Shown: piece after piece, positions 15,648 to 23,914 of the stretch | Numbering within the stretch: the first letter of the stretch is position 1 | Layout: each line of letters starts with the position of its first letter | Notes under the pieces: model-generated | What the model saw: only the letters and a program-made list of their open reading frames with translations | Databases searched by the model: none | Told to the model about the DNA's origin: nothing | Translations under genes and position numbers: made by a program | Origin: Helicoverpa zea | Taxonomy: Eukaryota > Arthropoda > Insecta > Lepidoptera > Noctuidae | Reading direction: 5' to 3' | DNA length: 64,000 bases | Assembly (NCBI RefSeq): GCF_022581195.2 | Contig: NC_061467.1 | Location: 9,176,001-9,240,000, forward strand

Positions 15648-18263
15648 TCATTTCCCGCTAGCGACTAGGGACTTTGCGAGTGCTAGTAGGGCTAACATGA
15701 CAGTGGAGTCTCGATGTTGCATGGCCGTCTTGAGGTTGTATTCGACGACCGTTTTTATTGGCGCGTCCATCGCTCGCTTTATGAAACGGCCAGTGGCATC
15801 GTCGGCGTCATCTGTGTAGTAGACGCAGCTAGCCGTATGTCTCGACACTGCCACTACCGCGTGGGAGACGCTGTCATGAATTTGGAGCTTCCTGGACTTA
15901 GTGTTTATGATGACGACGCTGTCGTATGTCAGTCCCTGAGCCTCGTGAATGGTTAAGGTACGCGACCCTTCACCGGACCCGTATCCCTGGCTAATAAGAG
16001 AAGATTTCTCTTCTTGCGTATGAACCAAGAATAGGGTGTTCTGGGCGGTGGTCGGTATTTGCGCTCCCGTAAAACCCTTCAAGCTCAGGGAATGAGACAG
16101 CGACGTTTTAGAGGAGTATATACCTGAGTATATCTCGCTGAGTGCGAAGGCCACATCCATCGGGTTACGGTGGGTGCAGAGCAGCTCCTGTGTGATGCCA
16201 GCCACCAGATATGGACGGGTATACTTTAATGGAAAAAGGTTATCCCTGTCCAAATATGGTAGCTGATTCACGTCTCCGATGAGGACCACCTCGCTTGCAC
16301 CAGACAACTTTGCTGCCATGACTATGGCCCCGAAGTGGTTCATGAGAGCTTCGTCTACCGTCAAGCGGTGACATTTCTCATTTGGCTTGAACCCGTTGGC
16401 TAAAATTGAGGCCATAGTGCGCACCTTTGTCTTCGCCCTATCGCCCAATTGGTGCGCAAGCTTTCCTCTTAGATCTTTGGCCGCTTCAGTTGTCGTGGTG
16501 GCTACGACGTCCCTCCTCTCGTCGAAGTGTTTCACCACCCAGGTAGTTTTGCCGCACCCCGGCACCCCATTTACCCATCTGATATTGGGTACCGCCCAAG
16601 GTTCCGTCGATGCTGAGGTGTCTGAGGTCCCAGAAACGGTCTGTGCCATTTCAAGGATACTATCCTCCAGCATGATTTTGGTACATTTGGCGGTAACCAC
16701 TATCGGGTCATCGTGTGGCGTCTGGAATTTTATTTTGCCAGTTCGCTCCGTTGCTTCTTCGTCCAGGGCCACGAAACCGTTCTTTGCGCTGTAGGCAGCC
16801 ATGTACGACCCCGTCATTTCCCCCGCAATGACTTGGGAGTTGGCGTTGTCGTACACCGCCGCCTCTGCTTCCTTGAGCAATACCCGGAGCAGACCCTCAT
16901 TTTCTCGACGGAAGGTCAGCATGATCTTGTTGCAAGTTCTAAGGTTTACCTCCTTTGTGGCCCTTACAACTGCAACGTACTCCAGGAAAGCGCTTTTGAC
17001 ATGGTCCGTGGTGCCCAAACTCATCGCGAGGGTCGGTGGGCTCACCTGCCCCTTGTCTGCTCTTGTAGGCTTAGGCTTTGGTGACTCGGGCTCTTTGGGC
17101 TTTTTTCGGAAAAACCGCTCCACTGCTGATTCCTGTTTCGCTGTTGGTGATTTGCGACTGACCGATGGGAGCATGGCGCTCAGGAAAGAACCGATAGCTT
17201 TAAGGCGATTCCGCGCACGAGCGTGCTCCTCTTTGCTGGTGGTATTCCTTTGCTCCTTTGCGGCTTTTTCAGCAGCTATCTTTTGCTGGGCTCTTTCAGA
17301 CCCGCTTTGCGCAGTTGGACTTTTTGTGGGGCTCGTCGCGCCGGCTGTAGGGTTTCCGGGGACTTTAAGGAAACTCAAGGTTTCCCCTCTGTCCTCGTAT
17401 ACTACCACCTCATGGTGTTCCGAGGCTTTCAAGCAGCCGAAGCGGTCTGCGACGTCACCCCTTTTCCATCCAACTGCCATCGCGTCGACGCTTATGGTGC
17501 GAGCCGTGGCTGGCGTTTCTTCTTCATCCTCTGCGATCTTTTGCAGCAGTGAGCACGCCTGAGTGAATGGAGTCTCCTCTCTCCACTCGAGTATTACGAT
17601 CGTCTTGCCTTTGAATCGCAATAGTCGGCATCGGTGAGAGGCTACTTCCAATTGAGGCAGTGCATGGTACTTGCTGCCTTTTATGGTTGTCTTGGTGGTG
17701 CAACCGTTGATCAGGGCGGCGAGGCCTGGTGCAATGGTTATTCGAGCTCCAGCTTGACTCGAGCCTATGCAGAAGCTTATGCCTAGTTTTTCCACTTCCC
17801 TGTTCATAAACAAGGCGACTCCTCGCAGTCTTATGCCTGGCACTCCGTCTCCTCCGAATGCCAGAAGCTGTACGATGGGCATGGTACTTGGAGCTGACTG
17901 TTGACTGGTGGGTGATTTCTGTGGCTGCGCTGGTTGTGAGTTGGTGTTAGTAGGGGTCCTTTGTGTGGTTGTCAGTTCTGTGTTAGTTGAGTGTATGATT
18001 GTCGTTTGTCTGGTTGTCAGTTCTGTAGGTGTCTGTTCTGTAGTTGTTTCGTGTATGGTTGTAGTTTGTGTGGTTATCGGTTGTGTGGTTGTTGTTAGTG
18101 TTGTTGTCGTTTGTGTTGTGGTTGTCGGTTGAGTGGTTCTTGTCTGTGTTGTTGTTGACGTTAAATGTGGTTGTATGGTGGTGGTGTGTATGGTTGTAGG
18201 TGTGGTGGTCGTGGCGAGTGTAGTGACCGCGGATGTGTGCGGACCGCGGAGTGATCTATTCAT
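15648..18263 (-). CDS. Endogenous viral element: intact ORF with RNA-virus superfamily 1 helicase
   Basis: An 871-codon frame from an ATG at 18263 to TGA, with no break. Residues about 1-125 are Thr-rich low complexity. Residues 130-330 are globular, of unknown family. About 330-430 is a basic Ser/Pro/Lys linker. About 560-850 is a viral helicase: Walker A GVPGCGKTT (566-574), motif II VDEA (acidic pair 637-638), motif III LIGDVNQLPYL (about 661-671), LCTHRNP (696-702), motif V TIHEAQGLTYDS (about 771-782) and motif VI VAVSRHT (804-810). This motif set is that of replicase helicases of plus-strand RNA viruses (Martellivirales; virga/nege-like). No methyltransferase or polymerase is recognisable, so it is a fragment of a replicase captured in the genome. 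Intact length suggests recent capture or retained function. Alternative: part of a transposon that carries a viral-type helicase. Confidence 0.8.
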   Translation of the reverse strand: MNRSLRGPHTSAVTTLATTTTPTTIHTTTIQPHLTSTTTQTRTTQPTTTTQTTTTLTTTTQPITTQTTTIHETTTEQTPTELTTRQTTIIHSTNTELTTTQRTPTNTNSQPAQPQKSPTSQQSAPSTMPIVQLLAFGGDGVPGIRLRGVALFMNREVEKLGISFCIGSSQAGARITIAPGLAALINGCTTKTTIKGSKYHALPQLEVASHRCRLLRFKGKTIVILEWREETPFTQACSLLQKIAEDEEETPATARTISVDAMAVGWKRGDVADRFGCLKASEHHEVVVYEDRGETLSFLKVPGNPTAGATSPTKSPTAQSGSERAQQKIAAEKAAKEQRNTTSKEEHARARNRLKAIGSFLSAMLPSVSRKSPTAKQESAVERFFRKKPKEPESPKPKPTRADKGQVSPPTLAMSLGTTDHVKSAFLEYVAVVRATKEVNLRTCNKIMLTFRRENEGLLRVLLKEAEAAVYDNANSQVIAGEMTGSYMAAYSAKNGFVALDEEATERTGKIKFQTPHDDPIVVTAKCTKIMLEDSILEMAQTVSGTSDTSASTEPWAVPNIRWVNGVPGCGKTTWVVKHFDERRDVVATTTTEAAKDLRGKLAHQLGDRAKTKVRTMASILANGFKPNEKCHRLTVDEALMNHFGAIVMAAKLSGASEVVLIGDVNQLPYLDRDNLFPLKYTRPYLVAGITQELLCTHRNPMDVAFALSEIYSGIYSSKTSLSHSLSLKGFTGAQIPTTAQNTLFLVHTQEEKSSLISQGYGSGEGSRTLTIHEAQGLTYDSVVIINTKSRKLQIHDSVSHAVVAVSRHTASCVYYTDDADDATGRFIKRAMDAPIKTVVEYNLKTAMQHRDSTVMLALLALAKSLVASGK
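17900..18235 (-). repeat. ACN triplet-rich low-complexity region inside the viral frame
   Basis: On the coding strand most codons are ACN (Thr) mixed with Ile/Gln codons, giving a Thr-rich N-terminus. The repeats are imperfect. This looks like triplet expansion and is unlike the rest of the protein. The reverse strand is also open here as a Val-rich frame, which is only a mirror of the ACN repeats. Confidence 0.75.
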
Positions 18264-18538
18264 GGTAAATTATCTTATAACTTTTCAATTACTAACAGAA
18301 CATCATTGATACTTGGCAACATGTTGCAGACACTTACAAGGTTTGTGTAAACGTGAAAATCTAGACCCCAAACTGCATACTTTAAGAACTAAGACCTCAT
18401 AAGTGTATTTTACATTTATATTTTTATCTTTTAAACCCTACGCCTTTTTCTAAATCTGTTTTTTAAACAAATACAAACAAATTCAAAACAACGTATGTAA
18501 AAATCTACAGCTCTCTATGTAAGCGCTTTATATGAAAA

Positions 18539-18542
18539 CTAG
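18539..18542. repeat. Target-site duplication CTAG (left)
   Basis: CTAG directly before the left LTR; matched by CTAG at 22997-23000 directly after the right LTR. Four bases fits Ty3/Gypsy integration. Confidence 0.85.
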
Positions 18543-18756
18543 TGTAGGAAGAAATATAAATGGGTTTGGTATTTACATCGATATATTTACATAATATTTA
18601 CAAGATAAATTGAGACAATAAAAATATACATTTTCTTCCTACCAAAGAGAAAAAACCGACTGCCGACTGGTTTGACAAGTCTTCATTTTTTTACGAACGT
18701 AGCTGCCAAACCAGCCGGCCAGTACCAATAAGTGGCGAAAGAGGTAGGTCACCACA
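18543..18756 (-). repeat. 3' LTR of the Gypsy element
   Basis: Begins TGTAGGAAGAAATATAAATG and ends GGTCACCACA on the + strand. It is the downstream LTR because gag and pol read on the - strand. Its promoter would point at the helicase frame whose ATG is 280 bp further along. Confidence 0.92.
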
Positions 18757-18775
18757 TCACCCCCCCCCAGAGACC
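18757..18775 (-). promoter_or_regulatory. Polypurine tract for plus-strand priming
   Basis: On the - strand AGGTCTCTGGGGGGGGGTGA lies directly before the 3' LTR. A run of nine G next to the LTR is the expected position and composition. It begins right after the pol stop codon. Confidence 0.75.
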
Positions 18776-18776
18776 T

Positions 18777-21700
18777 TCAAGGGCGATAATAAGCTGGGAA
18801 GTGGACGCGACGTCCTGACCGCGTCGTTCTGATGACGCCATCGTCAGCCGAAGGTAAGCCTCGGTTATCCGCGTCTGGTGAGTAGTGATGAGTGTTATTG
18901 TCGAGTGGTGACTGTGGTGAGTTATGTGCGATAGTGTTGTGTGGTGAGTGTGCTGTGGTGTCAGGGTCACGCAGTATGAAGGCCGGCTTGATGCGGTCTA
19001 TCGATACTGTGACCTGTTTACCGTTCACCAGTAGCTTGAACACCTTGTCACCTCGTTCGAGCACCTTGTGAGGTCCAGAGTATGCCGGTTTCAGACCACC
19101 ACCAGCAGTGCAGTCCCTAAGGAACACGTGCGTGGCTGTAGCCAGCTCCTTGAAGACAAATGTCTTGAAGCGGCTGTTGTGTCTGACTGCTGGTGCTGGC
19201 TGCAAACTCCGGACAATACTCCGAAGCCTAGAAAGGTAATCGGTCATGTCGACCGTTTCCTCGACCCGCGGGTCGAAGAACTCGCCTGGAAGGCGCAGTG
19301 GCTGGCCGAACACTAACTCGGCAGCGGAAGCCTGTACGTCTTCCTTGAAGGCACTGCGCACTCCTAACAGCACAAGTGGAAGAGATTCCACCCAACTGCT
19401 GCCTGCGTGGCAGGTGATTGCAGCCTTCAGTTGACGGTGGAATCGCTCCACCAGTCCGTTGCAGGCTGGATGGTAGGCAGTGGTCCTACGATGCTGAAAG
19501 CCAGCAATGCCGGATAGGCACTTAAAGAGGGCCGATTCGAACTGCCTACCTCTATCGGTAACGATATCCGATGGGCAGCCGAATCGGGCAATCCATCCAC
19601 CCAGTAAGGCCTTTGCCACGGTTTCTGCAGTGATGTCTGCCAGGGGTATTGCCTCAGGCCATCGCGTAAAGCGATCGACGGCGGTGAGACAATACCGGAA
19701 ACCTTGACACAGCGGCAAAGGTCCTATGAGGTCAATGTGGATGAAGGCAAATCTCGCCTGGGGCAACTTAAAGGTCTGCAGTGGTGCAGAGACGTGCCGT
19801 GTGGTTTTAGAGCGCTGGCAAGCCAGACAACTCTGAGCCCAGTTACGACAGTCCTTCCTAACCCCAGGCCACACATAGCGGGCTGCAATCAGCCTGGCAG
19901 ACGCCTTAGTACCAGGGTGACTCAAGGAGTGCAGGCTGAGAAAAATTGACCTGCGCAGCTCCTTGGGTACAAAAGGTCTAGGCGTGCCGCTGCTGAGGTC
20001 GCAGTACAGCTGCTGTTGTGAACCTGGGACGCTAACCAACTGCAGACGCAGTGAGTTGTCCCCGGCGAGCAGCTGCTGCAGCTCCTGGTCATCTTCTTGT
20101 GCTGCAGCGATCCTCTCGACGGGCACAGGTTGAGTAATCCCCTCAACCCGCGAAAGGGTATCCGCCACGACATTATCCTTCCCGGAGATGTGCCTGATGT
20201 CAGTAGTGAACTGAGCAATCAGGTCCAGGTGACGGAACTGTCGTGGGGAACAGTTTTCTTTACGAGAGGTGAAGGCGAATGTGAGAGGTTTGTGGTCCGT
20301 GTAGATCACGAAGTCACGAGCCTCCAGCATATGCCTGAAGTACTTCACGCTCTCGTAAATGGCGAGCAGTTCACGGTCGTAAGGAGAGTACTTAACCTGC
20401 GCGTCGCTCAGCTTCCTGGAAAAGAATGCCAGAGGCTCCCATGCTCCTCCGGTACGCTGCTGTAGAACTGCACCTATAGCCTTGTCAGACGCATCCGTGA
20501 CCAGCGCCATCTTGGCGGTGCAGTCAGGATGCGCCAACAGTGCTGCTCGACACAGACTGTCCTTGCAGCCCTGGAACGCCTCACGTTGGTCCGCTGTGAA
20601 ATTGACAGGGTGCGAACCCTTCACGGAGTCGGAGAGCAGGCTGTTGAGAGGTGCTTGACAGGCTGCGGCATTCGGGATGAACCTGCGGTAGAAATTTAGC
20701 ATCCCGAGGAATCTGCGCAGCTCCCTGACCGTTTTTGGCTCAGGAAAATTCTGGACAGCCTCAACTTTGGCAGGCAACGGTCTCGTCCCTTTGGAAGAGA
20801 TGTGATACCCTAAAAAATTAACCTCCGACGCACCAAAGACGCACTTAGCACCGTTGATGACCATACCATACTCTCGCAGTCTGGTGAACAGCTGACGCAG
20901 GTGCAGCTCGTGCGTCTTTTGGTCTTTCGAGAACACCAAAAAATCGTCAAGATATGCGTATGTAAAGTCCAAACCCCTGAGCATCTCATCCACGAAGCGC
21001 TGAAACGTCTGTGCGGCATTTCGAAGCCCGAACGTCATGAACGGAAATTCGAAAAGCCCGAACGGAGTCGTGATCGCAGTCTTCGGGATGTCATCCGGAT
21101 GCACTGGAATCTGGTTATAAGCCTTAACTAGGTCAATCTGCGAGAAGATGGTACAGCCAGACAAGCTGTGCGCGAAGTCCTGGATGTGCCGGATAGGGTA
21201 TTGATCCGGGACAGTGCGTGCGTTCAGCATCCTGTAGTCGCCACAAGGGCGCCATCTATTGCCCTTTTTAGGAACGAGGTGAAGAGGCGACGACCACGGT
21301 GACTCGGATAAACGGCAGATACCGGACCGCAACATGTCATCAAACTCAGCCTTCGCAATTTTTAATTTGTCCGGTGCTAATCTGCGTGGGGATGAAGATA
21401 CTGGTGGCCCTGGCGTAGTACGAATGTGGTGTACTGTATTGTGCTTGGATGTGTCGTGTATGCCGCGAGGTCGAGTGATGTCGGGATATTCCCGCAGTAT
21501 GTGTGTAAACGCGGAATCACCGAGACTCACCCTCACCGAAGACACATCATCAGAGCGGCGGACAGGCGACGCCGGGGTGGAGAGCGTAGTATGGTTGTCG
21601 ATGAGGCGTTGGTTCCTGCAATCGACAACCAAATTATAATAAGACAAAAAATCCACACCTATTATCGCCCTTGTAACGTCTGCAACAATAAATCGCCAGG

Positions 21701-21974
21701 CGAAGTCGCGGCGCAACCCTAGGTTTAATGTTAAGCTCACAAAACCGTAAGTGTTTATCACAGTGCCGTTTGCTGCACGCAGTTCATACTCTGTTTTTCC
21801 TAATCGTCGCGGAATCGCCGACCGGGGGTATACACTGAGGTCACTGCCGGTGTCAACCAAAAACTGTATCTTCAACCTTTGGTCGGTGACGAAGAGGCGA
21901 CCAGCGCTCGGACAATCATCGGCCGCCATCACAGATTGCCCCGCGCATTTCCCGACGTTGTGTAGTCGCACGGT
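18777..21974 (-). CDS. pol: Gypsy pol: protease, reverse transcriptase, RNase H, integrase
   Basis: Single frame of about 1,065 codons, open from 21974 and read in the -1 frame from gag. In order: aspartic protease (FLVDTGSDLSVYP near residue 40); reverse transcriptase with LVPKKGNRWRPCGDYRMLNA and the YLDDFLVFS active-site motif; RNase H starting at LVTDASDKAIGAVLQQ; integrase HHCC zinc finger (HSLSHPGT ... SCLACQRSK); catalytic core with HIDLIGPLP, IVTDRGRQFES and the Glu of CNGLVERFHRQ (D, D, E); and a GPY/F-type module (YSGPHKVLERGDKVFKLLV). All catalytic residues are present. The frame has no good initiating ATG near its start, which supports expression by frameshift. Confidence 0.95.
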   Translation of the reverse strand, partial: TVRLHNVGKCAGQSVMAADDCPSAGRLFVTDQRLKIQFLVDTGSDLSVYPRSAIPRRLGKTEYELRAANGTVINTYGFVSLTLNLGLRRDFAWRFIVADVTRAIIGVDFLSYYNLVVDCRNQRLIDNHTTLSTPASPVRRSDDVSSVRVSLGDSAFTHILREYPDITRPRGIHDTSKHNTVHHIRTTPGPPVSSSPRRLAPDKLKIAKAEFDDMLRSGICRLSESPWSSPLHLVPKKGNRWRPCGDYRMLNARTVPDQYPIRHIQDFAHSLSGCTIFSQIDLVKAYNQIPVHPDDIPKTAITTPFGLFEFPFMTFGLRNAAQTFQRFVDEMLRGLDFTYAYLDDFLVFSKDQKTHELHLRQLFTRLREYGMVINGAKCVFGASEVNFLGYHISSKGTRPLPAKVEAVQNFPEPKTVRELRRFLGMLNFYRRFIPNAAACQAPLNSLLSDSVKGSHPVNFTADQREAFQGCKDSLCRAALLAHPDCTAKMALVTDASDKAIGAVLQQRTGGAWEPLAFFSRKLSDAQVKYSPYDRELLAIYESVKYFRHMLEARDFVIYTDHKPLTFAFTSRKENCSPRQFRHLDLIAQFTTDIRHISGKDNVVADTLSRVEGITQPVPVERIAAAQEDDQELQQLLAGDNSLRLQLVSVPGSQQQLYCDLSSGTPRPFVPKELRRSIFLSLHSLSHPGTKASARLIAARYVWPGVRKDCRNWAQSCLACQRSKTTRHVSAPLQTFKLPQARFAFIHIDLIGPLPLCQGFRYCLTAVDRFTRWPEAIPLADITAETVAKALLGGWIARFGCPSDIVTDRGRQFESALFKCLSGIAGFQHRRTTAYHPACNGLVERFHRQLKAAITCHAGSSWVESLPLVLLGVRSAFKEDVQASAAELVFGQPLRLPGEFFDPRVEETVDMTDYLSRLRSIVRSLQPAPAVRHNSRFKTFVFKELATATHVFLRDCTAGGGLKPAYSGPHKVLERGDKVFKLLVNGKQVTVSIDRIKPAFILRDPDTTAHSPHNTIAHNSPQSPLDNNTHHYSPDADNRGLPSADDGVIRTTRSGRRVHFPAYYRP

Positions 21975-22753
21975 TTAATACACTTCTTAGCGTTATCACC
22001 GAACCGCTGGTGGTACCAGCACTGCGATCTTCTGGAGCTGGACCGGTGACGTGAGCGACTACGGGAACGGCTTCTGTTGCGGGATAACCTCTCGAGCTTG
22101 AGCGCCATCTTCTGCATCTGCCGGTTTAGCGCGGCGATCTCGGCGTGCAGACCGCTGGTGGACGACGACGGTGCAGTGGCGACGGCAGCTGTTGATGCCA
22201 CCTGCGCGGGACCGGTGATGACGTGGATACGGTCCGCTAACTCGGCCAGCTCGGCCAAGTCCAGCTTGGATTGCGACGCCACTATGGTCTGCGTACCTGC
22301 TGGCAGACGGCTCGTCCACATCGTCCGCAGAAACTCCTCGGGAACACCTGGACCGGCGAGGTTGAGGAGGTGCCGGTAAAACTGCGACGGCTTCCGGTCG
22401 CCGAGCTCCTCGTGCATGAGAAGCTGCTTCACCTTCTCCTCGCGTGAAGCTGACTGCCTCTTGATGAGCTCGGCCTTGAGCTTTTCATACTTATCGCTGG
22501 CGGGCGGGTTGGCGATTATGTCTTCGACGACGTCGGCGTATTTCGGGTCGAGGTGACCCGTGACGTAGAAGTATTTCGTCTCGTCGGTTTTGATGTTCGC
22601 CAGCGCGAATTGCGCGTCCATCTGCGCGAACCAAAGCGCCGGCTTCTCAGGGTAAAACGGTGGAACTCGCACGCCCACGCGGCATGCCTCCGCAGCGTCG
22701 ATGCCGACTTTGCTAGTCTCAGCACCGTCAACGTCGGCTTTGCTGATCGACAT
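21929..22753 (-). CDS. gag: Gypsy gag
   Basis: 274 codons from an ATG at 22753 (MSISKADVDGAETSKVGID) to TGA at 21929. It has a capsid-like region (PPFYPEKPALWFAQMDAQFA ... QFYRHLLNLAGPGVPEEFLR), then a basic Arg/Ser block (RNRSRSRSRSRHRSSSRR), and ends with CWYHQRFGDNAKKCIKPC. The last is a C-x2-H-x9-C-x3-C motif replacing the usual CCHC knuckle. It overlaps pol by 46 nt. Confidence 0.93.
   Translation of the reverse strand: MSISKADVDGAETSKVGIDAAEACRVGVRVPPFYPEKPALWFAQMDAQFALANIKTDETKYFYVTGHLDPKYADVVEDIIANPPASDKYEKLKAELIKRQSASREEKVKQLLMHEELGDRKPSQFYRHLLNLAGPGVPEEFLRTMWTSRLPAGTQTIVASQSKLDLAELAELADRIHVITGPAQVASTAAVATAPSSSTSGLHAEIAALNRQMQKMALKLERLSRNRSRSRSRSRHRSSSRRSQCWYHQRFGDNAKKCIKPCDYTTSGNARGNL
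21947..21953 (-). promoter_or_regulatory. -1 ribosomal frameshift site GGGAAAT
   Basis: In the gag frame the codons are TCG GGA AAT, so G GGA AAT fits the X XXY YYZ slippery pattern in the right phase, inside the gag/pol overlap. Slipping back one base gives GGG AAA TGC, the pol frame (VGKCAGQSVMAADD). I did not identify a downstream pseudoknot. Confidence 0.75.
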
Positions 22754-22769
22754 TGTTGTCGTGCTCAGA

Positions 22770-22780
22770 CGGGGTCACCA
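22770..22780 (-). promoter_or_regulatory. Primer-binding site, tRNA-Trp type
   Basis: Two bases inside the 5' LTR the - strand reads TGGTGACCCCG, complementary to the CCA-tailed 3' end of animal tRNA-Trp over 11 nt; the next bases diverge. Confidence 0.75.
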
Positions 22781-22782
22781 AA

Positions 22783-22996
22783 TGTAGGAAGAAATATAAA
22801 TGGGTTTGGTATTTACATCGATATATTTACATAATATTTACAAGATAAATTGAGACAATAAAAATATACATTTTCTTCCTACCAAAGAGAAAAAACCGAC
22901 TGCCGACTGGTTTGACAAGTCTTCATTTTTTTACGAACGTAGCTGCCAAACCAGCCGGCCAGTACCAATAAGTGGCGAAAGAGGTAGGTCACCACA
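22783..22996 (-). repeat. 5' LTR of the Gypsy element
   Basis: Same 214-bp sequence as 18543-18756 by eye. It would carry the promoter for the element's own transcript, reading toward lower coordinates. Confidence 0.92.
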
Positions 22997-23000
22997 CTAG
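22997..23000. repeat. Target-site duplication CTAG (right)
   Basis: Partner of the CTAG at 18539-18542 flanking the retrotransposon. Confidence 0.85.
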
Positions 23001-23660
23001 CTAATGACCAAACGTTCGCGTAGCGGAAACTTGAATTTCTCCGAAGTTTATGCATGCACTGATTTCATTCATACATAAATAATTATACACAAATACACAC
23101 TAATTTTTGGACACATCTCTTTTCTTCTAAATTCTATGGATTAAAAAAGTTCCGCTAGGACAACGTTCGCCCAGCGGAATCAGTTTTTGGTGAATTTCTC
23201 CACAATGGCTGCATACACAAATTTTTATTTCCTATACACAATTATAGAAAGTCTTACACTAATTATCTGCATAATTAAAATCTTTAAATTCAACAACATT
23301 CCACTGCGCGAACGCACACGTCGAGGATAGGCTTTACGTGACGAGTCTGCTTTGTTAAAATTTCCACATTTCATGATCTAGTAATTCCTGAGATTAAGAT
23401 CAACAAACTCGTCAGTTTTACATAAATCAGTAAATAATACTGATTTCTGAACCTACCTTTTCACCCCGGCTTTCCGGGGAATGCCTTTTAGGCATAGGTA
23501 ATGTTTTGTTTATGCAATATTCTTAAAAGGCTTTATTCTCAGAACAGGAATAATGATACCTAGAGCCAGTTCATTCAAGATTGTCTTATTTAGCGAAACC
23601 AAGTTCACCGAACTGTATCCAGTAATTCGTAGGTAATTTGTGAACTTATTCACTGTAAGA

Positions 23661-23914
23661 GCACACTACAGATGTTTAGTCGGCCGATTGTTTGTTTGGG
23701 CTCATAATTCAGTATGAAGATGAATGGTAGAACGCACATTACAAAGATCAGGTATTTAGCCGGTATCAGACCGGCTGAAAATTTGATTGGAATCATATAT
23801 TAGAGAAAATTTTCTTAAAAATTGTTTTTTTTTTTTTCTAACAGTCGTTGGAGATTTTCTAAAAAAAAATGTTTTTTGGTGACCAACGACCGACTGTTTA
23901 GTCTGCAGTGTGTA
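23661..23914. mobile_element. MITE family 'CAGTCGG', copy 1
   Basis: Left CACACTACAGATGTTTAGTC and right GACTGTTTAGTCTGCAGTGT are inverted relatives. Internal GTTTGTTTGGGCTCATAA, ACATTACAAAGATC and GGTATCAGACCGGCTGAAAA recur at 29641-29999 and, more decayed, at 34110-34318. Confidence 0.65.

Larger units (their letters stand above)
18543..22996 (-). mobile_element. Intact Ty3/Gypsy LTR retrotransposon (CsRn1/Kabuki-like), 4,454 bp
   Basis: Two 214-bp LTRs (18543-18756 and 22783-22996) that I read as identical, with TG...CA ends, flanked by a 4-bp CTAG target duplication (18539-18542, 22997-23000). Inside on the - strand are, in order, primer site, gag, pol and polypurine tract. Gag has the unusual C-x2-H-x9-C-x3-C motif and the primer site fits the tRNA-Trp 3' end; both features are typical of the CsRn1 clade, which includes Kabuki of silkworm. 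All core domains are present without stops, so the copy may be young and autonomous. There is no envelope gene. Confidence 0.93.

Noticed and set aside
16387..17562. + strand open frames of 109-253 codons opposite the helicase
   Set aside because: Shadow frames of a GC-rich coding region on the other strand; they have no domain or motif.
17908..18132. Val-rich 74-codon + strand frame
   Set aside because: Exact mirror of the Thr-rich repeats of the viral frame.
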